In this document: positions 40,881 through 50,002 of the stretch, piece by piece
Numbering within the stretch: position 1 is the first letter of the stretch
How the letters are laid out: each line of letters opens with the position of its first letter
From: Firmicutes bacterium UBA6113
Lineage (GTDB): Bacteria; Bacillota; Clostridia; Tissierellales; Sedimentibacteraceae
Length of the DNA stretch: 64,000 bases
NCBI GenBank assembly: GCA_002422545.1
Contig: DIWF01000038.1
Location: forward strand, 45,235-109,234
Reading direction: 5' to 3'
Position numbers and translations under genes: made by a program
Notes under the pieces: generated by a model
Database searches by the model: none
Told to the model about the DNA's origin: nothing
What the model saw: only the letters and a program-made list of their open reading frames with translations

Positions 40881-43067
40881 ATGTTGGAAAATATAATCAA
40901 TCAAATAGAATCATACAATCCCAATGCGGATGTTTCAGTTGTTGCCAAGGCATACAACTATGCAGAAATGGCACATTCAAATGCACAGACTAGATTTTCA
41001 GGTGAAAGATACTTCATTCATCCATACAATGTTGCGCTCATTTTGGCAGACCTGCACGTTGACGTACAAACAATTGCAGCAGGTCTATTGCATGATGTTG
41101 TTGAGGACACGGGAATAACCTACGATGATATAAAAAGAGAATTCGGTGAAGAAATAGCCAACATGGTGGACGGCGTAACCAAGCTTAGTAAAGTCAAGTA
41201 CAGAAACAAGGAAGAGCGCCAGGCGGAATCCCTTAGAAAGATGATTATTGCTATGTCAAAGGACATAAGGGTCGTAATCATAAAACTGGCCGACCGTCTC
41301 CACAACATCAGGACTCTTCAGTACATGCCAAAGGAAAAGCAATATCAAAAAGCAATGGAGACAATAGAAATATATGCACCCATTGCCAACCGACTTGGTA
41401 TTGCGTCCATCAAGTGGGAGCTTGAGGATCTGAGTTTGAAGTATATTGACCCTGAAGGCTACGAAGATTTGCTGAAAAAGGTACAGCAAAAAAGCGAGCA
41501 AAGAAAGGACTACATATCACGCATCATATCGGTAATGCAGGAAAAGTTAAATGAAGCAGGAATAGAAGCAGACATAAAGGGAAGGCCTAAGAGCCTTTAC
41601 AGCATTTATAAAAAAATGTATTTCAAAAACAGGGCTTTTGAGCAGATTTATGATTTGATTGCTGTGAGAATAATTGTTGACAGCATCAAGGACTGCTATG
41701 GAGCATTGGGAACAATGCACACCCTTTGGAAGCCGATTCCGGGAAGATTCAAGGATTATATTGCAATGCCAAAGCCCAACATGTACCAATCGCTGCATAC
41801 AACAGTCATAGGACCTGCAGGGGAGCCTTTTGAAATTCAAATAAGAACCCTTGAAATGCACAGAACGGCTGAATACGGTATTGCAGCTCACTGGAAATAC
41901 AAAGAAGGAATAGATGAACAGACAAATTACGAAGAAAAATTAAACTGGCTTAGACAAATGCTTGAATGGCAGCAGGAAACTAACGATCCTGCAGAATTCA
42001 TGGAAACACTGAAAATTGATCTTTATGCAGACGAAGTGTTTGTGTTCACCCCAAAGGGAGAGGTTGTAAACATTCCTACAGGATCAACACCAATTGACTT
42101 TGCTTACAGAGTCCACTCAGCCGTAGGAAACAAATGTGTTGGCGCAAAGGTTAACGGCAGGATTGTGCCTATTGACACAAAACTTAAAACCGGAGACCAG
42201 ATTGAAATATTAACTTCTCAGTCAAGTGCAGGACCAAGCAGGGACTGGCTTAAAATAGCAGCATCAAGTCAAGCAAAATCAAAAATCAGGAAATTTTTTA
42301 AGGAAAGAGACAAGGACTTTAATGTTGAAAAAGGCAAGGAGCTTGTTGAAAGAGAAGTAAAGAAACAAGGTTACCAGGTATCTGACTTGTTAAAGGATGA
42401 CTGGCTTAAATTTGTTGCCGACAAGTACAGCATGTTCACTGCAAACAATCTTTATGCAGCTGTTGGCAATGGAGGTATTACAGAAAATCAGATAGTAAAC
42501 AGGCTTAAGCTCTTATACATAGAAAAGAACAAGGATAAAATTGAGCTTGAAAAAATAGAAAACCTTGAGAAAAATTCAAGTCTTATGAACAAGTCGCCCT
42601 CAAGGATTGAAAAGCATGCTTCAGGTGTTATCATAAAGGGAATTGACAACGTGAAGGTGCGTTTTTCCAAGTGCTGCAGTCCTGTTCCGGGAGATGCCAT
42701 TGTAGGCTACATTACCAGAGGAAGAGGAGTGTCTGTTCACAGGGCAGATTGCACAAACATTCACGACCTTACGGATTCTGAAGACCAAAGGTTCATTGAA
42801 GTTGAGTGGGATTACGGCAAGAAGGCTACATTTGTAAGCGAGCTTCAGATAAAGGCACTTGACAGACCAAGGCTTCTGCAGGATTTGACAGCTCTTTATG
42901 CTGAAGCAAAGCTCAATGCTGTTTCTCTTAACCTGAGGATTACAAAGGATAAGGTTGCAATAGTTGACATAGGTTTTGAAATAAATGAAACAAAACAAAT
43001 AGAAGATTTGATGAAAAAAATAAAAAAACTTGACGGTGTTCTTGAAGTGTACAGAAACAAAAAATAA
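40881..43067 (+). CDS. relA: Bifunctional (p)ppGpp synthetase/hydrolase, RelA/SpoT
   Basis: This 728-residue stringent-response enzyme has, in order: an HD hydrolase domain with RYFIHPYNVA, LLHDVVEDTG and KLADRLHNIRTL; a synthetase domain (about 230-345) with YDLIAVRIIV and MYQSLHTTVIG; TGS (about 385-445, VFVFTPKGEVVNIPTG); a zinc-finger/helical region with CCSPVPGD; and C-terminal ACT. The hydrolase motif is intact, so it should be bifunctional. The start ATG 40881 has AGAGAGGTG before it; a GTG at 40872 overlaps the RBS. Confidence 0.96.
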   Translation: MLENIINQIESYNPNADVSVVAKAYNYAEMAHSNAQTRFSGERYFIHPYNVALILADLHVDVQTIAAGLLHDVVEDTGITYDDIKREFGEEIANMVDGVTKLSKVKYRNKEERQAESLRKMIIAMSKDIRVVIIKLADRLHNIRTLQYMPKEKQYQKAMETIEIYAPIANRLGIASIKWELEDLSLKYIDPEGYEDLLKKVQQKSEQRKDYISRIISVMQEKLNEAGIEADIKGRPKSLYSIYKKMYFKNRAFEQIYDLIAVRIIVDSIKDCYGALGTMHTLWKPIPGRFKDYIAMPKPNMYQSLHTTVIGPAGEPFEIQIRTLEMHRTAEYGIAAHWKYKEGIDEQTNYEEKLNWLRQMLEWQQETNDPAEFMETLKIDLYADEVFVFTPKGEVVNIPTGSTPIDFAYRVHSAVGNKCVGAKVNGRIVPIDTKLKTGDQIEILTSQSSAGPSRDWLKIAASSQAKSKIRKFFKERDKDFNVEKGKELVEREVKKQGYQVSDLLKDDWLKFVADKYSMFTANNLYAAVGNGGITENQIVNRLKLLYIEKNKDKIELEKIENLEKNSSLMNKSPSRIEKHASGVIIKGIDNVKVRFSKCCSPVPGDAIVGYITRGRGVSVHRADCTNIHDLTDSEDQRFIEVEWDYGKKATFVSELQIKALDRPRLLQDLTALYAEAKLNAVSLNLRITKDKVAIVDIGFEINETKQIEDLMKKIKKLDGVLEVYRNKK

Positions 43068-43153
43068 ATGATAGAAATATTGAAAATGCTGTATTGCCGC
43101 AAGGTGATGCGGATTTTCTTTTATAAATCAGAAAACAGTAAGCAGGTGATTTA

Positions 43154-43603
43154 GTGAGAGGCGTTGTACAGCGTGTCAAACGCGCCAAGGTATCGGTTGA
43201 TGATAAAGCAATAGGTCAAATTGACCATGGAATAATGCTTTTGCTTGGGGTCGAAGAAGACGATGAAGAAAAAGATTTGGAGTACTTGTGCGACAAGGTT
43301 GTAAATTTAAGGATATTTGAAGATGAAGAAGGAAAGATGAACAAAAGTGTCCTGGATGTTCAGGGAAGTCTTCTGGTAGTTTCTCAGTTTACGCTTTTGG
43401 GAGATGCAAGAAAAGGCAGGAGACCAAGCTTTATTCAGGCAGCACGTCCTGAAAAAGCAGTACCCATGTATGAGAAATTTATTGATAACATGGTAAAATC
43501 AGGATTAAAAACCCAAACAGGCGAATTTGGGGCCGACATGCAGGTAGAGCTTGTAAATGACGGACCAGTTACAATTTTGCTTGACAGCAAAAAAACTTTT
43601 TAG
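43154..43603 (+). CDS. dtd: D-aminoacyl-tRNA deacylase
   Basis: This 149-residue proofreading enzyme removes D-amino acids (and Gly) mischarged on tRNA. VVSQFTLLGDARKGRRPSF and the cross-subunit Gly-cisPro motif in NDGPVT are visible. The start is GTG at 43154 (the family starts M-R-G/A-V-V-Q-R), preceded by CAGGTGATT. It lies in the conserved relA-dtd-MBL-hemZ run, 9 nt before the next gene. Confidence 0.96.
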   Translation: MRGVVQRVKRAKVSVDDKAIGQIDHGIMLLLGVEEDDEEKDLEYLCDKVVNLRIFEDEEGKMNKSVLDVQGSLLVVSQFTLLGDARKGRRPSFIQAARPEKAVPMYEKFIDNMVKSGLKTQTGEFGADMQVELVNDGPVTILLDSKKTF

Positions 43604-43612
43604 GAGGAAATT

Positions 43613-44233
43613 ATGATATTTGAAGCAATGACAGTGGGCTCGTATTACTCAAACTGCTACATAGTGGCAAGCGACAGTACAAAAGAAGCTGCAATAATAG
43701 ACCCGGGAGCTGATTTTAACAAAATAGACGAAAAAATAATTGAACTGGGATTAAATCCTAAGATGATAATACTTACCCATGCTCACGGGGACCACATTTG
43801 CGCCGTAAAGGAACTTATTGAAAAATACAACGCAAAAGTCTACATACACGAAGAGGACGCTTTGGCTTTATCAGACAGCAAAATCAATTTTTCAAAGGTA
43901 TTGTTCGGAAAAGATATATCCATTGATGCGGATGTAAAATTGAAAGACGGTGATGTGCTGGACCTGGGAGATCTTATGCTAGAAATAATTCACACTCCCG
44001 GACACACAAAAGGCGGCATATGCATAAAAGTTGGAAATATAATGATGACAGGGGATACTCTTTTCAACAATTCAATAGGAAGAACAGATTTTCCTGGAGG
44101 ATCTTTTGAAGAAATAATAGATTCCATACAGGAGAAAATATTCAAGTACGACGAAGATATCATAATTTATCCAGGACACAATTCTCCTTCAACAATAAAA
44201 TCTGAAAAATTGAGCAATCCTTTTGTCAATTAA
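43613..44233 (+). CDS. Metallo-beta-lactamase-fold hydrolase (YqgX/glyoxalase II-like)
   Basis: This 206-residue enzyme has the zinc-binding THAHGDHICAV motif near residue 57, then TPGHTKGGI, MTGDTLF and PGHNSPS ligands. Relatives hydrolyse thioesters such as S-lactoylglutathione or other small substrates; the natural substrate is unknown. AGGAGGAAATT is the RBS. Same operon as dtd and hemZ. Confidence 0.93.
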   Translation: MIFEAMTVGSYYSNCYIVASDSTKEAAIIDPGADFNKIDEKIIELGLNPKMIILTHAHGDHICAVKELIEKYNAKVYIHEEDALALSDSKINFSKVLFGKDISIDADVKLKDGDVLDLGDLMLEIIHTPGHTKGGICIKVGNIMMTGDTLFNNSIGRTDFPGGSFEEIIDSIQEKIFKYDEDIIIYPGHNSPSTIKSEKLSNPFVN

Positions 44234-44242
44234 GGAGAAGTG

Positions 44243-45721
44243 ATGCTTAGATTTTATTTTTCAGGTCATAACTTTGAATATGAGGCTAGAAATGCCCTCA
44301 GGGTTTTTGATCTGAACATTGAGTATGATGTTAAAAATATTGATATAGAAGAGCCTGACTTTCAGTGTGAATATTCTCTTGTTTCAACGTTGGAAGAACA
44401 AAAAGGAGCATTTAAAAGCACAGCAATTCTGTATCGCAAAAATGAAAAGATGTATGAAAAAAGCTTTAAAAGCGATGAAATTATATTGGAAAAAGAAAAT
44501 GACAAGAAAATGAAAAAAACTCTTGTCACAAAATCTATTCACAATGTTTTGAAAAGCCACTACCGCATTGTTCCTGACTACGGTATATTAACGGGTGTAA
44601 GAGTTGTGAAAATACTCATAGCCTCAAGGCAGTACGGAAGAAGCGATTCTGAGATAACAAGAATACTCAAGGACACATATGAAGTCACTGATGAAAAAAT
44701 TGAACTTTTGTGGGATATACTAAACATAGAAGAAAAATACATAAATGAAGAAACGAACAAAGTAAATTACAACTTGTATATCGGAATTCCATTTTGCCCT
44801 ACTAAGTGCAGCTACTGTTCATTCACATCATTTATAAACTGTGGTCAGAAAAAAATCGAAGCATATGTGGATGTCCTTGTGAAGGAAATCCATGCAACAA
44901 TTCAAATGGCAAAAGACAAGAATTTGAAGCTGCATTCTGTATATATTGGGGGAGGAACTCCTTCTGTTCTTAATGAAAATCAAATTGATAAATTGTTTGC
45001 AGCAATTAAAAGTCATTATGAATTGTCCAGCATAAGGGAAATAACATTTGAGGCAGGAAGGCCTGATACAATAACTTTAGAAAAGCTTCAATGCCTTAAG
45101 AACAACAATGTTACAAGAATAAGCATCAATCCTCAGTCCATGAATGAAAAAACACTCCTTTCCATGGGAAGGAATCACAATACAGAAGACATTTTAGAAA
45201 AATACCAATTGGCAAGAAGAATCGGTTTTGACTGTATAAACATGGATATAATACTTGGTCTGCCCGGTGAAACTGAAGAAGATGCGTTGAATACCATTGA
45301 GAGAATTGTGAAGCTGAAACCTGAAAATATTACGGTTCATTCACTGGCGTACAAAAAAAATGCTGAGTTAACAAGAGAAAGTTCACAGCTTTTAAAGGAT
45401 TACAGCTTGCTTAGAGGAATGCATGAGCAGGTTAAAAACAGCTGCAGAAAAAACGGCTACAAGCCATATTACATGTACAGGCAAAAAAATATAAAGGGCA
45501 ATTCAGAAAATGTGGGATATTGTCTAACTTCAAAGGAAAGCATATACAACATGATAATAATTGAGGAGCTTGAAACCATACTTGCCTGCGGTATCGGCGG
45601 ATCCAGTAAAATAATGACAGAGAATAACCATCACGAGCCTCTTCGCAATTTCAAGAGCCTTGAGGAATACATAAGCCGAATTGATGAAATATTAGAAAAG
45701 AAGAGAAATTTGGTGAAATAG
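44243..45721 (+). CDS. hemZ: Oxygen-independent coproporphyrinogen III oxidase-like HemZ, radical SAM
   Basis: This is a 492-residue radical SAM protein of the HemN/HemZ family. A specific N-terminal domain (about 1-170) precedes the SAM motif IPFCPTKCSYCSF (C-x3-C-x2-C). IGGGTPSVL, INPQSMNEKTL and DIILGLPGETEED are the conserved TIM-barrel segments. HemZ could act in haem/corrin biosynthesis; no other haem genes are nearby, so the reaction is unproven. The ATG at 44243 with AAGGAGAAG is preferred over GTG at 44240. Confidence 0.92.
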   Translation: MLRFYFSGHNFEYEARNALRVFDLNIEYDVKNIDIEEPDFQCEYSLVSTLEEQKGAFKSTAILYRKNEKMYEKSFKSDEIILEKENDKKMKKTLVTKSIHNVLKSHYRIVPDYGILTGVRVVKILIASRQYGRSDSEITRILKDTYEVTDEKIELLWDILNIEEKYINEETNKVNYNLYIGIPFCPTKCSYCSFTSFINCGQKKIEAYVDVLVKEIHATIQMAKDKNLKLHSVYIGGGTPSVLNENQIDKLFAAIKSHYELSSIREITFEAGRPDTITLEKLQCLKNNNVTRISINPQSMNEKTLLSMGRNHNTEDILEKYQLARRIGFDCINMDIILGLPGETEEDALNTIERIVKLKPENITVHSLAYKKNAELTRESSQLLKDYSLLRGMHEQVKNSCRKNGYKPYYMYRQKNIKGNSENVGYCLTSKESIYNMIIIEELETILACGIGGSSKIMTENNHHEPLRNFKSLEEYISRIDEILEKKRNLVK

Positions 45722-45736
45722 TTCATTGGAGGGTAT

Positions 45737-45997
45737 ATGAAGAAGTTAACTATGTTTTATCTGGAAAATTGTCCTCACTGCAGACGTGCATACAGCATGA
45801 TTGAGGAACTGAAAGAAAAAAACCCGAAATATTCAAATGTTGATATTGAGCTTGTTGAGGAATCAAAGAATGTTCAAATAGCCAGCGCCCATGATTACTA
45901 CTATGTACCTGCATTCTTCCTTGATGGGAAGAAACTGTTTGAAGGCGTTCCGTCACTGGATAAAATAGAGACAGTATTGAAAAAAGCAACAGAATAA
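45737..45997 (+). CDS. Thioredoxin/glutaredoxin-fold protein
   Basis: This 86-residue redox protein has active site ENCPHCRRAY (CPHC, residues about 10-13) and a cis-Pro in YYVPAFFLDG. It resembles NrdH/glutaredoxin-like thiol-disulfide proteins. TTGGAGGGTAT is the RBS. It lies 15 nt after hemZ and probably ends that operon; a shared terminator with the converging DUF1622 gene follows. Confidence 0.9.
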   Translation: MKKLTMFYLENCPHCRRAYSMIEELKEKNPKYSNVDIELVEESKNVQIASAHDYYYVPAFFLDGKKLFEGVPSLDKIETVLKKATE

Positions 45998-46000
45998 AAG

Positions 46001-46023
46001 AACAGCCGCTTAGCGGCTGTTTT
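46001..46023. terminator. Bidirectional terminator overlapping a stop codon
   Basis: AACAGCCGCT and AGCGGCTGTT form a 10-bp stem with tails on both sides. The minus-strand gene's stop codon (46010-46012) lies in its centre, so the hairpin arm also encodes that protein's last residues. Confidence 0.9.
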
Positions 46024-46435
46024 CTTCATCTTCAAGATTTTCATCTTCATGAGAATTTTTTTCAATTACCTGCTTTATTTTGTGAGCAAATTTCATTTCC
46101 TTGAAATGATTTGCTCTTTTAGAATCAGACTCTATTTCCCAATGAATAATCAAAGTGAGAGCCGCCCTTAATATAACTATTGAAGCAAGAATTATGAGTT
46201 CATCAATAGTCCTTATAACCAGGGTCTTAAGAATCTCCGCACCGAGTTTAAACTCCAAAGCCATTGCAAGAGCCTGAGAAAATTCTATTTTTACGGTTTC
46301 ATCCGAAAAGTTGAAGTATCTCAGAGCATATTTTATGAATGCTTTTAATGCAGAAAATACTATTATAAATACTCCGACTAACTCCAATAAATGTGCAATG
46401 TTAGGGACTAGTGTTGAAATGAGATGTTCTAGCAT
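46010..46435 (-). CDS. DUF1622 family membrane protein
   Basis: This 141-residue protein has two or three hydrophobic helices (about 12-32, 66-90, maybe one more), then a charged C-terminal tail (EDENLEDEENSR). The stretch FSQALAMALEFKLGAEILKT followed by ILASIVILRAALTLIIHWE is characteristic of DUF1622. Function unknown. CGGAGGAACTT on the minus strand is the RBS. Convergent with the hemZ operon. Confidence 0.88.
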   Translation of the reverse strand: MLEHLISTLVPNIAHLLELVGVFIIVFSALKAFIKYALRYFNFSDETVKIEFSQALAMALEFKLGAEILKTLVIRTIDELIILASIVILRAALTLIIHWEIESDSKRANHFKEMKFAHKIKQVIEKNSHEDENLEDEENSR

Positions 46436-46614
46436 AAGTTCCTCCGTTTTTTTAAATCAAATGCACTGAAAACATTTACTTACTATTATAAATCATTTAA
46501 AGCAGTATGTCAAAGGTACATGCTATGTTTTTTGAGATAAATTTTGTAAATTATTCCTTTTTATATTCATATATTGTCCATTTGTTTATATAAATGAATA
46601 AAGGGGTGGAATAT

Positions 46615-47421
46615 ATGATAATAGGAATTAAAAAAAGGAATCTGGCAATTATTTTATGCTGTGTGTTGCTGATAACAATTATTTTTGCATATGAAACAAT
46701 CAGTAATTTTTCTGTGTCTGTATCTGCAGGAATTTCAAACTGGGGGCTTAAGTTCAATGAAAGCGGCACAACCCCCATAGGCAATGAAACAAGGGATTAT
46801 CTTAAAAAATATAATGCATACTATGTGGGTGACAATGACGAAAAAGTTATTTATCTTACATTTGATGCTGGTTATGAGAATGGATACACGCAGGATATTC
46901 TTGATACATTGAAGAAGCATGATGTTAAGGCTGCATTCTTCCTGGTAGGACATTATATTGAAAAGGAACCTGAACTTGTGAAAAGGATGGTTCAAGAAGG
47001 ACATATTGTAGGAAACCACACCTACAGCCATCCTGATATGTCTAAAATCGCTGATGTGGAATCTTTCAAGAAGGAACTTAATTCCCTGGAAGAACTTTAC
47101 AAACAAACAATTGGGCAGGATATGCCCAAGTACTACAGACCTCCACAGGGCAAATTCAACGAAGAAAATCTCAAGATGGCAAATGAGATGGGATATAAAA
47201 CAATGTTCTGGAGCCTTGCATACCAAGACTGGTCAAATGACAAGCAGCCTTCCAGAGAAGCCGCCTTTGAAAAATTGATTCCCCGCATTCATCCGGGAGC
47301 AGTTGTTCTTTTGCACAGCACTTCAAAAACCAATTCTGAAATTTTAGATGAACTTCTCACTAAGTGGAAAGAGCTTGGCTACACATTTCGAACCATAGAT
47401 GAACTTGTTCAAGACAATTAA
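46615..47421 (+). CDS. pdaA: Polysaccharide deacetylase, PdaA-type (delta-lactam biosynthesis)
   Basis: This is a 268-residue NodB-domain deacetylase with an N-terminal membrane anchor/signal (about 8-28). The PdaA variant of motif 1, YLTFDAGYENGYT, replaces TFDDG, and motif 2 is GNHTYSHPDM (metal His). YYRPPQGKFN and VVLLHSTSK complete the site. PdaA removes N-acetyl groups during muramic delta-lactam formation in spore cortex. AAGGGGTGGAATAT supports the start at 46615. A family-2 palindromic element overlaps its stop codon. Confidence 0.92.
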   Translation: MIIGIKKRNLAIILCCVLLITIIFAYETISNFSVSVSAGISNWGLKFNESGTTPIGNETRDYLKKYNAYYVGDNDEKVIYLTFDAGYENGYTQDILDTLKKHDVKAAFFLVGHYIEKEPELVKRMVQEGHIVGNHTYSHPDMSKIADVESFKKELNSLEELYKQTIGQDMPKYYRPPQGKFNEENLKMANEMGYKTMFWSLAYQDWSNDKQPSREAAFEKLIPRIHPGAVVLLHSTSKTNSEILDELLTKWKELGYTFRTIDELVQDN

Positions 47422-47504
47422 GAATGAAGAGTTAAGAATTAAAAGAAGGAATTGCGCTAAGGCGCAATTCCAACAATTAATTTTTCATTCTTAATTCTTA
47501 ATTA
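47416..47504. repeat. AT-rich palindromic element, family 2, copy 4
   Basis: CAATTAAGAATGAAGAG at the left and TTCATTCTTAATTCTTAATT at the right flank GAAGGAATTGCGC-TAAG-GCGCAATTCCAACAA (arms 47448-47457 and 47462-47471). The left arm contains the TAA stop of pdaA. It sits just upstream of the aspS promoter. Confidence 0.8.
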
Positions 47505-47519
47505 ACAAACTTTTTGTTG

Positions 47520-47548
47520 TTGACAAATAATTTGTATTGTGTTAATTT
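47520..47548 (+). promoter_or_regulatory. Sigma-A promoter of the T-box/aspS transcript
   Basis: TTGACA-N17-TAATTT places the start near 47555, leaving a leader of about 215 nt that contains the T-box. Confidence 0.75.
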
Positions 47549-47559
47549 TAATGTAAACA

Positions 47560-47750
47560 AATTGCTTGGGGAAGAGTAATCATAAAGAATTAATTACAGC
47601 AAGACAGGGACGATGGAATCCTGTTATTAACTTGTGGTGAAGACACCTCTATTACAGCAGTTACTTAATTGAGAGGGACTATTTATAGTCCAAGTAGGGT
47701 GGCAACGCGGGTTATACTCGTCCCTAAGGGGATGGGTTATTTTTTTTGAT
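47560..47750 (+). promoter_or_regulatory. T-box riboswitch upstream of aspS
   Basis: The diagnostic T-box core AGGGTGGCAACGCGGG is at 47696-47711. A terminator follows (ACTCGTCCCT paired with GGGGATGGGT, then T8, about 47717-47748). The 5' part would form stem I; the candidate specifier is GAC (Asp) at 47642-47644 in GTGAAGACACC, consistent with aspartyl-tRNA sensing. Uncharged tRNA-Asp would favour the antiterminator and turn on aspS. The specifier assignment is by eye. Confidence 0.92.
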
Positions 47751-47771
47751 AAATTGCTTGGAGGATGAATT

Positions 47772-49547
47772 ATGGAAACGATGGGAACACTCAGAAGAAC
47801 TAACATGTGCGGACAACTGAACAAGGACCATATCGGCAAGGAAGTTGTAGTCATGGGATGGGTTCAAAAAAGAAGAAGTCTCGGAGGTCTTATTTTTGCC
47901 GATGTAAGAGATGTTACAGGGTTGATTCAGGTTGTATTTGACACTGATGTTAACAAGGAAGCATTTGATAAGGCTGAAAGTTTAAGAAGTGAATTCGTTA
48001 TTGCTGTAAGAGGTGAAGTTTTAGAAAGACAATCTAAAAATCCTGACATGGCAACAGGAGAAATTGAAGTATATGCTCATGAATTGAAAATTTTAGACAC
48101 AGCTGAAACTCCTCCGATTTATATAAAAGACAACGATGACGTATCTGAACAAATGCGTTTGAAATACAGATATCTTGATTTAAGAAAACCATCTATGCAG
48201 AAGAATCTTTTGACAAGAAGCAAGACCTCAAAGGTAATAAGAGACTTTTTGTATGACAACGGCTTCAATGAAGTAGAAACTCCATTTCTGGCTAAGCCTA
48301 CACCTGAAGGAGCAAGAGATTATCTTGTGCCCAGCAGAGTAAATCCAGGCAACTTTTATGCACTGCCTCAGTCACCTCAGCTTTACAAGCAGCTTTTGAT
48401 GGTGTCAGGCATGAACAGATACTATCAGATAGTAAGATGCTTCAGAGATGAAGATTTAAGAGCAAACAGACAACCGGAATTCACTCAGGTGGACATTGAA
48501 ATGTCATTTGTTGATGTTGAAGATGTAATAAGCATCAATGAAAAATTGATTCAAAAAATATTCAAGGAAATTAAAAATGTTGATATAACTCTTCCTATAA
48601 GACGCATGTCATATCAGGAAGCCATGGACAAGTACGGATGCGACAAGCCTGACCTTCGCTTTGGTTATGAACTTGAAAACATCACTGACATTTTTGCTAA
48701 TTCTGAGTTTAATGCATTTAAATCAACTTACGACAATGGCGGTATGATAAAGTGTGTTAAAATAGATGCATCAGCTGATGAGTTCTCAAAGAAGGGAATT
48801 TCCAAGCTTGAAAAATTCGTCAAGACATATGGAGCTAAAGGTCTTGCATGGTTCAAATATGAAAACAACACATTTGAATCTCCAATAGCAAAATTCCTGA
48901 CAGAAGAAGAAACAGGTAAGTTAATGGGAAGATTACAAATTAAGGAAAAGGATGTTGTTTTCATATTGGCTGACAAGGAATCAGTTGTAAACACAGCTTT
49001 GGGAGCCTTGAGAATTGAAATTGCACACGATAAGAATTTAATTGACAACAATAAATTTGAACTTGTATGGATAACTGAATTCCCGTTGTTTGAATACAGC
49101 GAAGAAGAAGACAGATATGTTGCCAAGCACCATCCTTTTACAGCTCCTGTTGATGAAGATATTGACAAAATAGAATCTAATCCAGGTGCTGTAAGAGCAA
49201 AAGCATACGACATAGTTATTAACGGAGATGAAATAGGCGGCGGAAGCATCCGTATAACAAACAGAACACTGCAGAACAGAATGTTCAGAGCCCTTGGATT
49301 CACAGACGAAGAAGCACAGGACAAATTCGGATATCTTCTTGAAGCCTTCAAATACGGAGTGCCTCCTCACGGAGGAATTGCTTACGGACTTGACCGTTTC
49401 ATGATGCTTCTTACAGAAAGTGACAATATAAGAGACGTAATAGCATTCCCTAAAACTCAAAGTGCTTCATGCCTTATGACTGACTCACCAAGCGGTGTAA
49501 CAGGCAAACAGCTGAAGGAACTTGAGATAGAGGTAACAGCTAAATAA
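47772..49547 (+). CDS. aspS: Aspartyl-tRNA synthetase
   Basis: This is a 591-residue class IIb synthetase. It has an N-terminal OB-fold anticodon domain (about 10-110), motif 2 (YYQIVRCFRDEDLRANRQPEF), a bacterial GAD insertion (about 290-420) and motif 3 (GIAYGLDRFMMLL). Length is typical of the bacterial type. TTGGAGGATGAATT is the RBS. Regulated by the upstream T-box. A bacterial AspRS may be discriminating or non-discriminating; no gat genes are visible to help decide. Confidence 0.97.
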   Translation: METMGTLRRTNMCGQLNKDHIGKEVVVMGWVQKRRSLGGLIFADVRDVTGLIQVVFDTDVNKEAFDKAESLRSEFVIAVRGEVLERQSKNPDMATGEIEVYAHELKILDTAETPPIYIKDNDDVSEQMRLKYRYLDLRKPSMQKNLLTRSKTSKVIRDFLYDNGFNEVETPFLAKPTPEGARDYLVPSRVNPGNFYALPQSPQLYKQLLMVSGMNRYYQIVRCFRDEDLRANRQPEFTQVDIEMSFVDVEDVISINEKLIQKIFKEIKNVDITLPIRRMSYQEAMDKYGCDKPDLRFGYELENITDIFANSEFNAFKSTYDNGGMIKCVKIDASADEFSKKGISKLEKFVKTYGAKGLAWFKYENNTFESPIAKFLTEEETGKLMGRLQIKEKDVVFILADKESVVNTALGALRIEIAHDKNLIDNNKFELVWITEFPLFEYSEEEDRYVAKHHPFTAPVDEDIDKIESNPGAVRAKAYDIVINGDEIGGGSIRITNRTLQNRMFRALGFTDEEAQDKFGYLLEAFKYGVPPHGGIAYGLDRFMMLLTESDNIRDVIAFPKTQSASCLMTDSPSGVTGKQLKELEIEVTAK

Positions 49548-49575
49548 CATTGTATTATATGGAAAGGAATGTTCA

Positions 49576-49992
49576 ATGAATCAGGTAGGTAAGATAGAAA
49601 AAATAAATGGAAACAAAGCAACAGTTTCAGTGAGAAGACCAAGCGGATGCGGTTCAAGCTGCGCCAGCTGCAGCGGTACATGCAGCCAGGCAAATGTAAT
49701 TGTTGAAACAGAGATCAACGAAGGGTATGAAGTAGGAGATTATGTTGAAATTACAACTGAGAATGAGGTTGCATTCAAACAGATACTCATACTTTACGGA
49801 ATTCCTTTTGGATTGATGATGATAACAATAGGTGCTGTGCAGCTTTTATCAAACAGTCCCAACAAAGACATGATATCAGCGGTTGCTTCTGTATTGTCCC
49901 TTGGAGTGTCATTTGTCCTTTTGAAGGCATATGACAAAAAGGAAATGAAAAACAACACTTTGAAGCTTACAATAGGAAGAAAGCTTTATTAA
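49576..49992 (+). CDS. SoxR-reducing system protein RseC family
   Basis: This 138-residue membrane protein has an N-terminal cysteine-rich domain (SGCGSSCASCSGTCSQA, Cys near 26-38) and two hydrophobic helices (about 75-95 and 100-120). That is the RseC/MucC layout. In Clostridia such proteins often accompany Rnf or redox genes. The Cys cluster could bind a metal or a cluster. AAAGGAATGTTCA is the RBS. It lies 28 nt after aspS. Confidence 0.88.
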   Translation: MNQVGKIEKINGNKATVSVRRPSGCGSSCASCSGTCSQANVIVETEINEGYEVGDYVEITTENEVAFKQILILYGIPFGLMMITIGAVQLLSNSPNKDMISAVASVLSLGVSFVLLKAYDKKEMKNNTLKLTIGRKLY

Positions 49993-50002
49993 GATTAGGG
50001 TT

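Noticed and set aside
48728..49351. 207-codon minus-strand frame across aspS
   Set aside because: It is antisense to aspS motifs, with Ser/Leu-rich composition and no ribosome site.
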